A stretch of 64,000 nucleotides of DNA from JADLDB01 sp040755835 (GCA_040755835.1 JBFMAB010000107.1:51909-115908), one strand, 5' to 3'; positions 9,186 through 17,565 are shown, counted from the first letter of the stretch. A program made the numbers and translations. Notes: generated by a model not told the origin, from the letters alone.

Positions 9186-12100
9186 ATGCGAGCCACGCTG
9201 TGCGCCGTTGTCGTCCTCTTCTCCGCGGTGACGTCGGCCGCGCCCCCGAAGCCCGAGGAGGTGCCCGCCGCGCTGCGCGACTGGGGCCCGTGGGTGCTGC
9301 ACGACGTGAAGGACGCGAATTGTCCCTTCCTCCACGGCAGCGACACGCGCGCCTGCGCGTGGCCGGGCCGCCTCGAGCTGAAGCTGGACGACGCCGGCGG
9401 GCGCTTCACGCAGTCCTTCAAGGTGTACCGCGAGGCGTGGCTGCCGCTGCCCGGCGAGGCGAAGCGCTGGCCGCAGGGCGTGCAGGTGGACGGCCGGCCC
9501 GCGGTGGTAGTGCCCGACACCCAGACGGGGCGCCCCGCGGTGCTGCTGGCCGCCGGCGAGCACACCGTCACCGGCGCCTTCTCCTGGGACGCGCTCCCCG
9601 AGGCGCTGGAGATTCCGCCCGACACCGGCCTCCTCGCGCTGGCCGTCAAGGGCGCGGCGGTGGCGCTGCCCAACCGCGACGGCGAGGGCCGCGTCTTCCT
9701 GCAGCGCGGCGCGACGCAGGCCGAGACGGACCGCGTCGAGTTGGACGTGCACCGCCGCGTCACCGACGACATCCCGCTCGTCCTCGCGACGCGCCTCACG
9801 CTGAAGGTGTCGGGGAAGAGCCGCGAGGTGCTGCTGGGCCGCGCCCTGCCCGACGGCTTCGTGCCGATGTCGCTGTCCTCGCCCCTGCCGGTGCGCGTCG
9901 AGCCCGACGGCAAGCTGCGCCTGCAGGTGCGGCCCGGCACGTGGGTGCTGCAGCTGGACGCGCGCCACGACGGCCCGGTGGCGTCGCTCAAGCGCCCGGC
10001 GCCCGACGGCACGTGGATGGAGGGCGACGAGGTGTGGGTGTTCGACGCGCGGCCGTCGCTGCGCCAGGTGCTGGTGGAGGGCGTGTCGGCCGTCGACCCG
10101 TCGCAGACGACGCTGCCCACGGAGTGGCGCGGCTTCCCTGCGTGGGCGATGGGCCCCGCCGACGAGATGAAGCTGACGGAGCGCCGCCGCGGCGACTCGG
10201 AGCCCGCGCCCGACGTCCTCAACCTCTCGCGCACGCTGTGGCTCGACTTCAACGGCGGCGGCTACACCGTGTCCGACCGCATCTCGGGCCAGCTGCACCG
10301 GAGCTGGCGGCTCGAGGTGCAGCCCGGCACCGAATTGGGCCGCGTCGTCGCCTCCGGCGCGGACCAGTCCATCACCCGGCTGGCGCCCGGCGCGAAGGCC
10401 GGCGTCGAGCTGCGCCAGGGCGCGCTGGCGCTCGAGGCCGACAGCCGCCTCGCCGGGCCCATCGGGCGCCTGTCCGCCGTCTCCTGGGACGCGGACTTCA
10501 ACTCGGTGTCCACCACGCTGCAGCTGCCGCCCGGCTGGCGCCTCATCTCCGCGAGCGGCGCCGACGACGTGCCCGACACCTGGCTGCAGCAGTGGACGCT
10601 CTTCGACCTCTTCATCGTCCTCATCATCTCGGTGGCGACGGCGCGCCTCTTCGGCGTCGCGTGGGGCGTGCTGGCGCTGGTGGCGCTCGGCCTGTCCTGG
10701 CAGGAGCGCAACGTGCCGCAGTACGTGTGGCTGGTGGTGCTGGCGGCCGAAGGCCTCTTCCGCGTGCTGCCCGTCGGGCGCCTCAAGTCGCTGTTGCAGG
10801 TGACGCGCGTCGCCGCGTGGGGCGCGCTGGTGGTGCTGGCGGTGGCCTTCTCGGTGCAGCACGTGCGCGAAGGCATGTACCCGGCGCTGGCGCAGACGCG
10901 TTCGCTGGGCGGCGTGAAGTCGTACAGCGAGTACTCGACGGAGAATGCGATGCAGTACGCGCGCTCGTCGGGCGAGGGCTGGGCGAACAAAGACGGCCGC
11001 TTCGACGAGGACGAAGAGCAGGGCTACGGCGTGGGCAGCGGCGGACTCATGAACATGCCTTCGTCGGCGCCGCCGCCGCAGGTGCAGCAGAGAGTACCGC
11101 AGGGCCCCGCGAGCAAGTCGAAGCGCAGCTTCAACGTGCGCGACTACGACAAGAACGCGATGGTGCAGACGGGCCCCGGCCTGCCGCGCTGGGATTGGAC
11201 GGCGGTGGAGGTGCGCTTCTCCGGCCCGGTGCAGCGCGACCAGGAATTGTCCTTCTTCCTCCTCGGGCCGACCGCGAACCTGGTGTTGGCCTTCCTGCGC
11301 GTGGCGCTGCTCGCGCTGCTGGGCCTGTGCGTCCTCGGCTTCCCCGGCAGCTTCTGGCCGCAGTCGCTGAAGGCGCTGGTGCGCACGGCGCCGAAGGCCG
11401 CGGCGGTGTTGCTTGCGCTGGCCGTGTCGCTGACGGCCTCCACGGCGCGCGCCGGCGGCCCCGGGGACGAGTGGCCTTCGCCCGCGCTCCTCGACCAGCT
11501 GCGCGCGCGGTTGCTGGAGAAGCCGGACTGCGCGCCGACGTGCGCGTCCAGCCCGCGCCTCCTGCTGGAGGCGTCGCCCACCACGCTGCGCATGCGCCTC
11601 GAGGTGCTGTCGGGCGCCGAGACGGCGGTGCCGCTGCCGGGCAGCGCGCAGCAGTGGGTGCCCGAGACGGTGCTGCTGGACGGGCGGCCCGCGGCGGGCC
11701 TGCGGCGTCAGCCCGACGGCTCGCTGTGGCTCGCGGTGCCGGCCGGCGCGCACCAGGTGCAGCTGGACGGGCCGTTGCCCTCGCGCGACGTGGTGCAGGT
11801 GGCGCTGCCGCTGCGCAGCTACCGCGTCGAGGCGAAGCTGGACGGCTGGACGCTGGACGGCCTGCACGAGGACGGCGTGGCCGACGACAACCTGCAGCTG
11901 TCGCGCAAGGCCACCAACGGCAAGGGCGAAGGGGCGTCGCTGCAGGTGGGCACGCTGCCGCCCTTCGTGCGCGTCGAGCGCACGCTGGTGCTGGGCCTCA
12001 CGTGGACGGTGGAGACGCGCGTCGAGCGCGTGACGCCGACAGGCAGCGCGGTGGTGCTCGAAGTCCCGCTGCTGGCCGGCGAGTCGGTGACGTCGTCGGA

Positions 12101-13364
12101 CGTGCGCGTGCAGGGCGGCAAGGCGCTCGTCAACATGGGCGCGTCCACCACCGAGGTGACGTGGAGCTCCGTGCTGGACACGAAGACGCCCTTCACGCTG
12201 ACGGCGCCCGAAGGGCTGCCGTGGGTGGAGGTGTGGCGCCTCGACGTGTCGCCGGTGTGGCACGTGACGTTCGCGGGCATCCCCGTGGTGCACCAGCAGG
12301 ACGCGTCGGGCGTGCGCCTGCCCGAGTGGCGCCCGTGGCCCGGCGAGACGGTGACGGTGGACATCACACGCCCCGAGGCGCTGCCCGGCCAGACGCTCAC
12401 CATCGACCAGTCGCTGCTGCGCGTGTCCCCCGGCGCGCGCGCGACGGACGTCGTCTTCACCGCCAACTTCCGCACCTCTCGCGGCGGCCTGCACCCCTTC
12501 ACGCTGCCCGACGGCGCGCAGCTGCAGGGCGTCACCATCAACGGGCAGTCGCAGCCCATCCGCCAGGAGGGCCGCACGGTGTCGATTCCGCTGGTGCCCG
12601 GCGGCCAGTCCGTCGAGTTGTCGTGGCGCGAGCCGACGGGCCTCACCACGTCGTGGCGCACGCCGACGGTGGACGTGGGCACGCCGACGGTGAACGCGGA
12701 CATCGAAGTGGTGCTGCCGCAGGACCGCTGGGTGCTGCTGGTGCGCGGGCCCGGGCTGGGGCCGGCGGTGCTCTTCTGGAGCTTCCTCCTCGTGCTGCTG
12801 CTCGTGTCCATCGGGCTGGGCGGCTCGAGGTGGACGCCCTTGTCCACGCGGCAGTGGCTGCTTTTGGCGCTGGGGCTCTCGCAGGTGCCCATCCCCGCCA
12901 TCGGCTTCGTCTTCGGCTGGCTGCTCCTCCTCGGCTGGCGCGAGCGGCAGGCGGAGCTGACGAGCGGCTGGTTCAACCTGCGGCAGCTGGCGCTCGTCGG
13001 CGTCACCGGCATCGCGCTCATCATCCTCGGGGCGAGCGTCTACGCAGGGCTCCTCGGGCTGCCGGAGATGCAGGTGCAGGGCAACGGCAGCACGGCGCTG
13101 CACCTGCGCTGGTTCCTCGACCGCACCGGGCCGACGTTCCCCACCGCGTGGGTCTTCTCGGTGCCGATGCTGGTGTACCGGGGCGCGATGCTGGCGTGGA
13201 GCCTGTGGATGGCGCTCGCGCTGCTCTCGTGGCTCAAGTGGGGCTGGAAGGCCTTCGCGCACGCCGGGCTGTGGAGGCACGCGCCGAGGGTGGAGCCGCC
13301 GCAGCAGCAGCCCGCCCCCCGGCCCGCCCCGCCGCCGGCGCAGCCGCCGCCCGCGCAGCCGTAG
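9186..13364 (+). CDS. Very large multi-pass envelope protein, unknown function
   Basis: 1,392 residues. I chose the ATG at 9186 because it has GGAGG five bases upstream and opens a signal peptide (MRATLCAVVVLFSAVTSAA); an ATG 24 bases earlier lacks these. Long stretches look like exported beta-rich domains. They are interrupted by a hydrophobic cluster at about residues 470-575 (LFDLFIVLIISVATARLFGV), another at about 695-755, and a final multi-pass block at about 1190-1360. The C-terminus is Pro/Gln-rich. The two soluble halves share patterns (LEVLSGAETAVPLPG…, VLLDGRPA… and VQVDGRPAVV), suggesting an internal duplication. No enzyme motif was recognised. The gene stands alone between convergent neighbours. 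Confidence 0.85.
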   Translation: MRATLCAVVVLFSAVTSAAPPKPEEVPAALRDWGPWVLHDVKDANCPFLHGSDTRACAWPGRLELKLDDAGGRFTQSFKVYREAWLPLPGEAKRWPQGVQVDGRPAVVVPDTQTGRPAVLLAAGEHTVTGAFSWDALPEALEIPPDTGLLALAVKGAAVALPNRDGEGRVFLQRGATQAETDRVELDVHRRVTDDIPLVLATRLTLKVSGKSREVLLGRALPDGFVPMSLSSPLPVRVEPDGKLRLQVRPGTWVLQLDARHDGPVASLKRPAPDGTWMEGDEVWVFDARPSLRQVLVEGVSAVDPSQTTLPTEWRGFPAWAMGPADEMKLTERRRGDSEPAPDVLNLSRTLWLDFNGGGYTVSDRISGQLHRSWRLEVQPGTELGRVVASGADQSITRLAPGAKAGVELRQGALALEADSRLAGPIGRLSAVSWDADFNSVSTTLQLPPGWRLISASGADDVPDTWLQQWTLFDLFIVLIISVATARLFGVAWGVLALVALGLSWQERNVPQYVWLVVLAAEGLFRVLPVGRLKSLLQVTRVAAWGALVVLAVAFSVQHVREGMYPALAQTRSLGGVKSYSEYSTENAMQYARSSGEGWANKDGRFDEDEEQGYGVGSGGLMNMPSSAPPPQVQQRVPQGPASKSKRSFNVRDYDKNAMVQTGPGLPRWDWTAVEVRFSGPVQRDQELSFFLLGPTANLVLAFLRVALLALLGLCVLGFPGSFWPQSLKALVRTAPKAAAVLLALAVSLTASTARAGGPGDEWPSPALLDQLRARLLEKPDCAPTCASSPRLLLEASPTTLRMRLEVLSGAETAVPLPGSAQQWVPETVLLDGRPAAGLRRQPDGSLWLAVPAGAHQVQLDGPLPSRDVVQVALPLRSYRVEAKLDGWTLDGLHEDGVADDNLQLSRKATNGKGEGASLQVGTLPPFVRVERTLVLGLTWTVETRVERVTPTGSAVVLEVPLLAGESVTSSDVRVQGGKALVNMGASTTEVTWSSVLDTKTPFTLTAPEGLPWVEVWRLDVSPVWHVTFAGIPVVHQQDASGVRLPEWRPWPGETVTVDITRPEALPGQTLTIDQSLLRVSPGARATDVVFTANFRTSRGGLHPFTLPDGAQLQGVTINGQSQPIRQEGRTVSIPLVPGGQSVELSWREPTGLTTSWRTPTVDVGTPTVNADIEVVLPQDRWVLLVRGPGLGPAVLFWSFLLVLLLVSIGLGGSRWTPLSTRQWLLLALGLSQVPIPAIGFVFGWLLLLGWRERQAELTSGWFNLRQLALVGVTGIALIILGASVYAGLLGLPEMQVQGNGSTALHLRWFLDRTGPTFPTAWVFSVPMLVYRGAMLAWSLWMALALLSWLKWGWKAFAHAGLWRHAPRVEPPQQQPAPRPAPPPAQPPPAQP

Positions 13365-13380
13365 AGCTGTCGCTGGCGTC

Positions 13381-13431
13381 AGGAGGAAGGTGAGCGGCGA
13401 CCGAGGTCGCGACGCCTAGACCTTCTGTCCT
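13381..13431. terminator. Possible bidirectional terminator hairpin
   Basis: Between two convergent genes there is a perfect GCGACC/GGTCGC stem (13397-13402 with 13405-13410, 2-base loop), inside an outer imperfect pairing of AGGAGGAAGGT (13381-13391) with ACCTTCTGTCCT (13420-13431). No T-run follows, so termination efficiency is uncertain. Confidence 0.35.
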
Positions 13432-13453
13432 CGTCAATCGCCATGGTGTGACG

Positions 13454-13810
13454 TCAGTGCGGGTGGTGCCCGTGCCCCGCGTGCGGCGCGAGCCGCGGCA
13501 GCGAGCCATCGACGAAGCCGGCGACCGCGCGGTCCGGGTCCGTCTCCGACGTCACCACCGCCTCGACGCCCAGCCCCCTCAGCCGCGCCGCGAGCCCCTG
13601 CCCCATGCCGCCGGTGACGAGCGCCGCGATGCCGGCCAGGCCCGCCGGCGCCGCGTGGTGGCTCGCGTGGAACGTCTCCTTGAGCGGCACCTCGAGCAGC
13701 GCGCGGCCGCGCACCTCGCGCCCTTCCACCTCGTACACCCAGAAGCGCCGGCAGCGGCCCGCGTGGCCGGTGACGGTGCGCGTGTCCGCGCTGGTGACGG
13801 CGACCTTCAT
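13454..13810 (-). CDS. NifX/NifB-C-family (dinitrogenase iron-molybdenum cofactor type) protein
   Basis: 118 residues with the compact fold of the NifX/NafY/NifB C-terminal family: MKVAVTSADTRTVTGHAGRC at the start, the VTGGMGQGLAARLRGLGVEAVVT core, and a closing helix. Family members carry metal clusters or cofactor intermediates. Many, like this one, occur in organisms with no nif genes nearby, so a nitrogenase role is not implied. The C-terminus ends HAGHGHHPH, a metal-chelating-looking tail. It is transcribed convergently with the 1,392-residue protein gene and has no obvious operon partner. Confidence 0.82.
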   Translation of the reverse strand: MKVAVTSADTRTVTGHAGRCRRFWVYEVEGREVRGRALLEVPLKETFHASHHAAPAGLAGIAALVTGGMGQGLAARLRGLGVEAVVTSETDPDRAVAGFVDGSLPRLAPHAGHGHHPH

Positions 13811-14221
13811 GACGGCCTCCAGTGCCTTCGAGAGCCAGGACGACCGCCGCTCGGTTCAGCGCCCGCTGCTCCGCAGCCACGCCCGAGCGCCGGAGTCCTG
13901 CGTGCGTCACGCGCGCGTCAGCGCCCGCCGCCCGGCCCTCGTCGAGCCCATCGTCCGCCTGCTGCGCGGCGGCCCAATGCGCCCGCCCGTCCTCGCCTCC
14001 TGCCTCCTGCTGCTGGCCTGCCCCGGCCCGGCGCTCGGCGTCGGCGCGTCACCGGCGGCGCGCTAACCCCAGAGTCCACCTGAGTCGGTCCGCCTCGCTC
14101 GTTCGCGACGCCCGGCTCGGCGTTGCTCCTCGCTCAGATACGTCCGGTATCCTCGCTCCTCGCGCCTTGATCCGGGCGCCGCGCCCGTCGCGATCCAGAT
14201 CCTCCCTGGTGCACTCCGGGG
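13811..14221. other. Intergenic gap with a relic and repeated CTCGCT motifs
   Basis: 411 bases holding no complete gene. At 13977-14066 there is an orphan signal-peptide ORF (separate entry). From about 14090 to 14170 the motif CTCGCT or CTCCTCGC recurs several times around a GATAC-gtccg-GTATC inverted repeat (14137-14151). This low-level repetition resembles decayed dispersed repeat DNA. Nothing else was seen. Confidence 0.4.
13977..14066 (+). pseudogene. Orphan signal-peptide relic
   Basis: A 29-codon ORF encodes MRPPVLASCLLLLACPGPAL followed by nine residues and TAA. The peptide has the n-, h- and c-regions of an export signal with a lipobox-like LLAC, but the mature protein is missing. 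Third codon positions are almost all G or C both here and for about 20 codons upstream in frame. It is most simply the 5' end of a lipoprotein gene whose body was lost. It could encode a tiny membrane peptide. Confidence 0.35.
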
Positions 14222-14740
14222 TTAAGCCTCCTCCGCGCTCCCGCAGACGACGATGCGTCCGGGCGTCAGCGGCCTCGGGCTTTTCGGGCGAACCGGCGGC
14301 AGGTGCGAAGAGGAGGACGGAGCAGGCCGCGCGGGCGCAGGCTCGTCATCGGCGCCAGAATGCGGGCCGGGCTCTGCGGCAGGTGACGGCTCGCGGGGCG
14401 CTGCCGGCGGCTTCGTCGCGCGCTTCGGCGGAGGCGGAGGCGGAGGCGGCCTGGGCGGCCCGCCCTCCCTCGGCCGGACCTCCAGCTTCCTCGCGGGCGG
14501 CTCCGCGTGTCGCGCCGACGCCCGGTAGCGGTCGAGTTCTGCCGACAGCGCCAGCACCCGCGCACCGCGCGCGTCGGATTCGCGCAGGAGCCGCGCCTCG
14601 CGCTCGTGCGCCACCCGGAGCGCCTCGGTCAGCTCGTCCACCCGGCGGCGGAGCGCCTCGGCCTCGGCCCGCGCCTCGCGCAGCGCCGCCTGCACCTCCT
14701 CCAGCCGGTCACCCGGCGCGCGCGTGTCGTCCACCGTCAC
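14222..14740 (-). CDS. Coiled-coil, proline-rich protein coupled to hmgA
   Basis: 172 residues starting at a GTG whose GTGA overlaps the hmgA stop codon, so translation is probably coupled. Residues about 10-80 form a long charged helix (EEVQAALREARAEAEALRRR, VDELTEALRVAHEREARLL), a clear coiled coil. The second half is disordered and rich in Pro, Ala, Ser and Lys with a run of prolines, and the end reads RIVVCGSAEEA. No domain was recognised. Position suggests co-expression with homogentisate dioxygenase, but a role in tyrosine breakdown is only inference. Confidence 0.65.
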   Translation of the reverse strand: MTVDDTRAPGDRLEEVQAALREARAEAEALRRRVDELTEALRVAHEREARLLRESDARGARVLALSAELDRYRASARHAEPPARKLEVRPREGGPPRPPPPPPPPKRATKPPAAPREPSPAAEPGPHSGADDEPAPARPAPSSSSHLPPVRPKSPRPLTPGRIVVCGSAEEA

Positions 14741-15897
14741 GGGATGAAGCTCTGGTGGTAGTTCGGGTCCTCCAGCTTCACCGCGTGCGTCGTGGCCTTG
14801 AGCGGCTGCATGCAGTCCAGCATCACCGCCAGCTCGTTCGTCTCCTTCGTGCCGATGGAGGCTTCGTACGCGCCGGGGTGCGGGCCGTGCGGAATGCCCG
14901 CCGGGTGGTAGCTCATCGAGCCCGGGCCCACCCCGCGCCGGCTGGTGAAGTTGCCGCGGCAGTAGAAGATGAATTCGTCCACGTCGACGGACGAGTGCGG
15001 GTACGGACACGGGATGGCCTCGGGGTGAAAGTCCACCGGCCGCGGCACGAAGCTGCAGATGAGCGCGCCCCGCGTCGCGAAGGTGCCGTGCCACGTGGGC
15101 GGCAGGTGCGTGAGGCCCACGCGCGGCTGGAAGTTCAGGATGTGGAAGGCCCACGGGTAGACGCTGCCGTCCCAGCCGACGACGTCCAGCGGCGACTCCT
15201 TCGTGGTGAAGCCGTGGAACTGCTCGCCGCGCTTCACCACCAGCTCGCGAAGCCCCTCGTCCTGCGGACCCACGAAGCGCACCGGCCGGAAGTCGCGGTG
15301 GCAGTACGGCGCGTCCATGCGCAGCTGGCCCACCTGGTTGCGCCACTGCCGCGGCAGGTGCACGCCGCCCTTGCACTCGAGCCACAGCCACCACTGCCTC
15401 ACGTCCTTCTTCAACAGGAAGCGATGGAGGATGCCGCGCGGCACGAAGACGTAGTCCCCTTCGGAGAAGTCGAGATCCCCCAGCAGCGTGCGCAGCGTGC
15501 CGCCGCCCTCGTGCACGTAGAAGAGGTCGTCGCCGTCTCCGTTGGAGAAGTACGCCTCGTCGTCCGCGCCCGGCTTCAGCACGCCCAGCGTCACGTCGGC
15601 GTTGAAGAGGATCGGCACGCGCGCGTCCAGCGGGCCTTTCGCCGAGGCCGGCAGCTGCTGCGAGAGGAAGTGCCGCTTCGCCAGCGCGCCCGCGGGCGCC
15701 GCCTCGGGCGCACCCCAACCGTGCGTCGTCTTCGCCAGCGCCTGCCGGTGCGGCGCGTTCCGGTGGTACGTGATGGTGTACGGCGCGTCGAAGCCTTCCT
15801 GGGTGATGCACTGCTCGAAGTGCAGGTGCCCGGTGGCGTCTTTGAGCTGCAGGTGGTGCTTCTTCGGGAAGGTGCCGAAGGCGAGGCGTTCAATCAT
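14737..15897 (-). CDS. hmgA: Homogentisate 1,2-dioxygenase
   Basis: 386 residues. Opens the aromatic ring of homogentisate to maleylacetoacetate in phenylalanine/tyrosine degradation; cytosolic, Fe(II)-dependent. The iron-site region is visible as YHPAGIPHGPHPGAYEAS, together with the family signatures VSQ-like FSEGDYVFVPRGILHRF, GWDGSVYPWAFHILNFQPR and EFIFYCRGNF. Slightly shorter than the 430-450 residues of human and Pseudomonas enzymes, matching the shorter bacterial subgroup. The next pathway genes (maleylacetoacetate isomerase, fumarylacetoacetase) are not in the window. It overlaps the downstream coiled-coil gene by four bases. Confidence 0.95.
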   Translation of the reverse strand: MIERLAFGTFPKKHHLQLKDATGHLHFEQCITQEGFDAPYTITYHRNAPHRQALAKTTHGWGAPEAAPAGALAKRHFLSQQLPASAKGPLDARVPILFNADVTLGVLKPGADDEAYFSNGDGDDLFYVHEGGGTLRTLLGDLDFSEGDYVFVPRGILHRFLLKKDVRQWWLWLECKGGVHLPRQWRNQVGQLRMDAPYCHRDFRPVRFVGPQDEGLRELVVKRGEQFHGFTTKESPLDVVGWDGSVYPWAFHILNFQPRVGLTHLPPTWHGTFATRGALICSFVPRPVDFHPEAIPCPYPHSSVDVDEFIFYCRGNFTSRRGVGPGSMSYHPAGIPHGPHPGAYEASIGTKETNELAVMLDCMQPLKATTHAVKLEDPNYHQSFIP

Positions 15898-15947
15898 GCG
15901 AGGCTTCTAGCCGTTCGGGCGTGGACTTTCACGGAGCGACACGGGTC

Positions 15948-16077
15948 GCGGCGCGCGCGACGTCGGGGAGGAGCTGCTCCGCCGCGGCATCCGCGAGCGC
16001 ACGGTGGCGGTGATGCAGAAGCCCTTCACGCCGGACGCGCTCGTCGGGCGCACGCGCTGCTGGGCGCGCCGGCGTGA
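15948..16077 (+). pseudogene. Frameshifted receiver-domain C-terminus (relic)
   Basis: The plus strand encodes DVGEELLRRGIRERTVAVMQ then KPFTPDALVGR, the classic end of a response-regulator receiver (invariant Lys-Pro, final helix). At about 16045-16052 the frame must shift by one to continue as ALLGAPA and a TGA at 16075, the usual ending of such domains. Everything N-terminal, including the phospho-acceptor, is absent. This is a decayed regulator or hybrid-kinase gene end lying between hmgA and the gene at 16084. Confidence 0.55.
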
Positions 16078-16083
16078 CGCGAC

Positions 16084-16380
16084 TCAGTACGGCAGCCCGT
16101 ACTTGTCCTTCGCGACGTACACGCTGAAGCGCTGCTCGCCCTCGGCGGTCTGCACCACCACCTCGGTGCGGCCCGTCTCGCGGCCGACGAAGATGACCTT
16201 GCGGCCGTGCTTCTTCACCTCGACGAGCGCCGGGTCCACCACCGTCACCTTCGACACCGGCGCCGGCATGGCCACCGTCGTGGTGTAGCCGACCGGGAAG
16301 GCCAGCTGCTTCGGCTGTGACGCCCAGGCGACGGGGGCGAGCACCAGGGCGGCGGCGACGGTCAGGGCGGTGAGCTTCAT
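16084..16380 (-). CDS. Secreted pilus-assembly N-domain protein (T2SS/T3SS pil_N-like)
   Basis: 98 residues: signal peptide (MKLTALTVAAALVLAPVAWA) followed by one small beta domain, AFPVGYTTTVAMPAPVSKVT then VVDPALVEVKKHGRKVIFVG and GRTEVVVQ. This pattern matches the 'pilus formation protein N-terminal' domain found at the front of CpaC/RcpA secretins. Here it stands alone without the secretin, so it may be a periplasmic accessory. It is divergent from rsfS, and the shared 143-base gap contains a CCCGGT/ACCGGG inverted repeat (16427-16448). Confidence 0.75.
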   Translation of the reverse strand: MKLTALTVAAALVLAPVAWASQPKQLAFPVGYTTTVAMPAPVSKVTVVDPALVEVKKHGRKVIFVGRETGRTEVVVQTAEGEQRFSVYVAKDKYGLPY

Positions 16381-16523
16381 GGGCGCGGGTGGATCATCTT
16401 CTGTGCCAGTGAAAAATCCGTGCCGTCCCGGTCAGTTGGGAAACCGGGGCCCGTCGACGCCCTGCGCCCGCGCACTCCAGTGGTGCAGGCGCGCACCAAA
16501 TCCCGGTAGAAGGCACGCTCCCC

Positions 16524-17084
16524 ATGGCCGCGAAGAAAAAGAAGACTCCCGCGAAGAAGGCCGCGCCGAAGCGCGCGGCGACGTCGGCGAAGAAGCCGCT
16601 CACGAAGGCGAGCGGCACGAAGAAGGCGTCGCGCCCGGCGGCGAAGCCGAACAAGCGCGTGGTGCGCACCTCGAAGCGCCCGCCGGCGCGCCCGAAGCGC
16701 CCCGCGGGCCGGAAGAAGCCGGCCGTGACGGTGCCTGAGGCCCCGAAGGCGCTCGCGCTCGCGCGGGACATCGCGAAGGTGGCGCTCGAGAAGAAGGCGC
16801 TGGACGTGCTGATCATCGACACCCGCGCCCGCGCCTCGGCCGTCGGCTACGACTACGTGGTGCTGGCCACCGGCGAGTCCGACCGGCAGCTCGGCGCCAT
16901 CGCCGACGCGCTCGACGAGGCGCTCAAGCCGCGGGGCCACCGGCCGTCCAGCGTCGAGCCCGCGCCCGACTGGGTGCTGGTGAACTACGACGACGTGGTG
17001 GTGCACCTCTTCACGCCCGACAAGCGCGGCGTCTACGACCTCGAGGGCCTGTGGAGCGACGCCCCACGCGTCCCCCTGGCCTGA
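16524..17084 (+). CDS. rsfS: Ribosome silencing factor RsfS with Lys/Ala/Pro-rich N-terminal tail
   Basis: 186 residues. Residues about 75-180 are a full RsfS/Iojap domain (ALARDIAKVALEKKALDVLI, YDYVVLATGESDRQ, DWVLVNYDDVVVHLF, YDLEGLW). RsfS binds uL14 on the 50S subunit and blocks subunit joining when nutrients are scarce. Ahead of it lies a tail of about 74 residues made of AKKKK, PAKKAAPKRA and similar runs, like a histone H1 C-terminus; usual RsfS proteins are only about 105-130 residues. The tail suggests RNA or DNA contact. rlmH follows 25 bases downstream, the usual neighbour. Confidence 0.92.
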   Translation: MAAKKKKTPAKKAAPKRAATSAKKPLTKASGTKKASRPAAKPNKRVVRTSKRPPARPKRPAGRKKPAVTVPEAPKALALARDIAKVALEKKALDVLIIDTRARASAVGYDYVVLATGESDRQLGAIADALDEALKPRGHRPSSVEPAPDWVLVNYDDVVVHLFTPDKRGVYDLEGLWSDAPRVPLA

Positions 17085-17109
17085 CGCGGCAAGGCGCCAC
17101 TCCCGCGCC

Positions 17110-17565
17110 ATGAAGCTGACGTTCCTCTCGGTGGGCAAGGACCGCTCGGGCCTCTTCGCGCCCGGCGTGGCCGAGTACGCCCGGCGCCTGTCCCACGTCG
17201 CGAAGGTGGCGCTCATCGAGTTGCACGAGTCGCGCGCGTCCGGGGTCAAGGGGAAGGAGGACGAGGGGGCGGCGCTGCTGTCGAAGCTCGGCCCACGCGA
17301 CGTGCTGGTGGCGCTCGACGAGCGGGGGAAGGCCCTGTCCAGCGTCGACTTCGCGAAGTGGCTGGGCCAGCAGGTGGACCAGGGCCGCGACGTGGCCTTC
17401 GCGGTGGGCGGCGACGAAGGCTTGAGTGACGAGGTGCGACAGAAGGCGGGGCTGGTGCTGTCGCTGTCGGCGATGACGCTGCCGCACCGGCTGGCGCGGC
17501 TCGTGCTGCTCGAGCAGGTGTACCGCGCCTTCTCGATTCTGCGCGGCGAGCCGTACCACAAGTGA
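17110..17565 (+). CDS. rlmH: 23S rRNA (pseudouridine1915-N3)-methyltransferase RlmH
   Basis: 151 residues, the normal length. A SPOUT-class methyltransferase that modifies pseudouridine 1915 in helix 69 of 23S rRNA, at the subunit interface. Seen: MKLTFLSVGKD start, LVALDERGKALSS, FAVGGDEGLSDEV (the knot's SAM loop) and the ending LVLLEQVYRAFSILRGEPYHK. It lies just after rsfS on the same strand, a widespread pairing of large-subunit genes, so the two are probably one transcript. Confidence 0.95.
   Translation: MKLTFLSVGKDRSGLFAPGVAEYARRLSHVAKVALIELHESRASGVKGKEDEGAALLSKLGPRDVLVALDERGKALSSVDFAKWLGQQVDQGRDVAFAVGGDEGLSDEVRQKAGLVLSLSAMTLPHRLARLVLLEQVYRAFSILRGEPYHK

Noticed and set aside
8868..13280. 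A 1,470-codon open frame on the minus strand opposite the large envelope protein
   Set aside because: It is an antisense shadow in very GC-rich DNA: its translation is Arg/His/Gln-rich with no domains. Only the last 53 codons, beyond the other gene, look real.
9186..13393. A second long plus-strand frame overlapping the envelope protein gene
   Set aside because: Its translation is Ala/Arg/Gly-rich and lacks structure; stop-free frames are expected at this GC content.
13454..13810. Nitrogen-fixation locus
   Set aside because: No other nif-type gene in the window; NifX-like folds are common outside nitrogen fixation.
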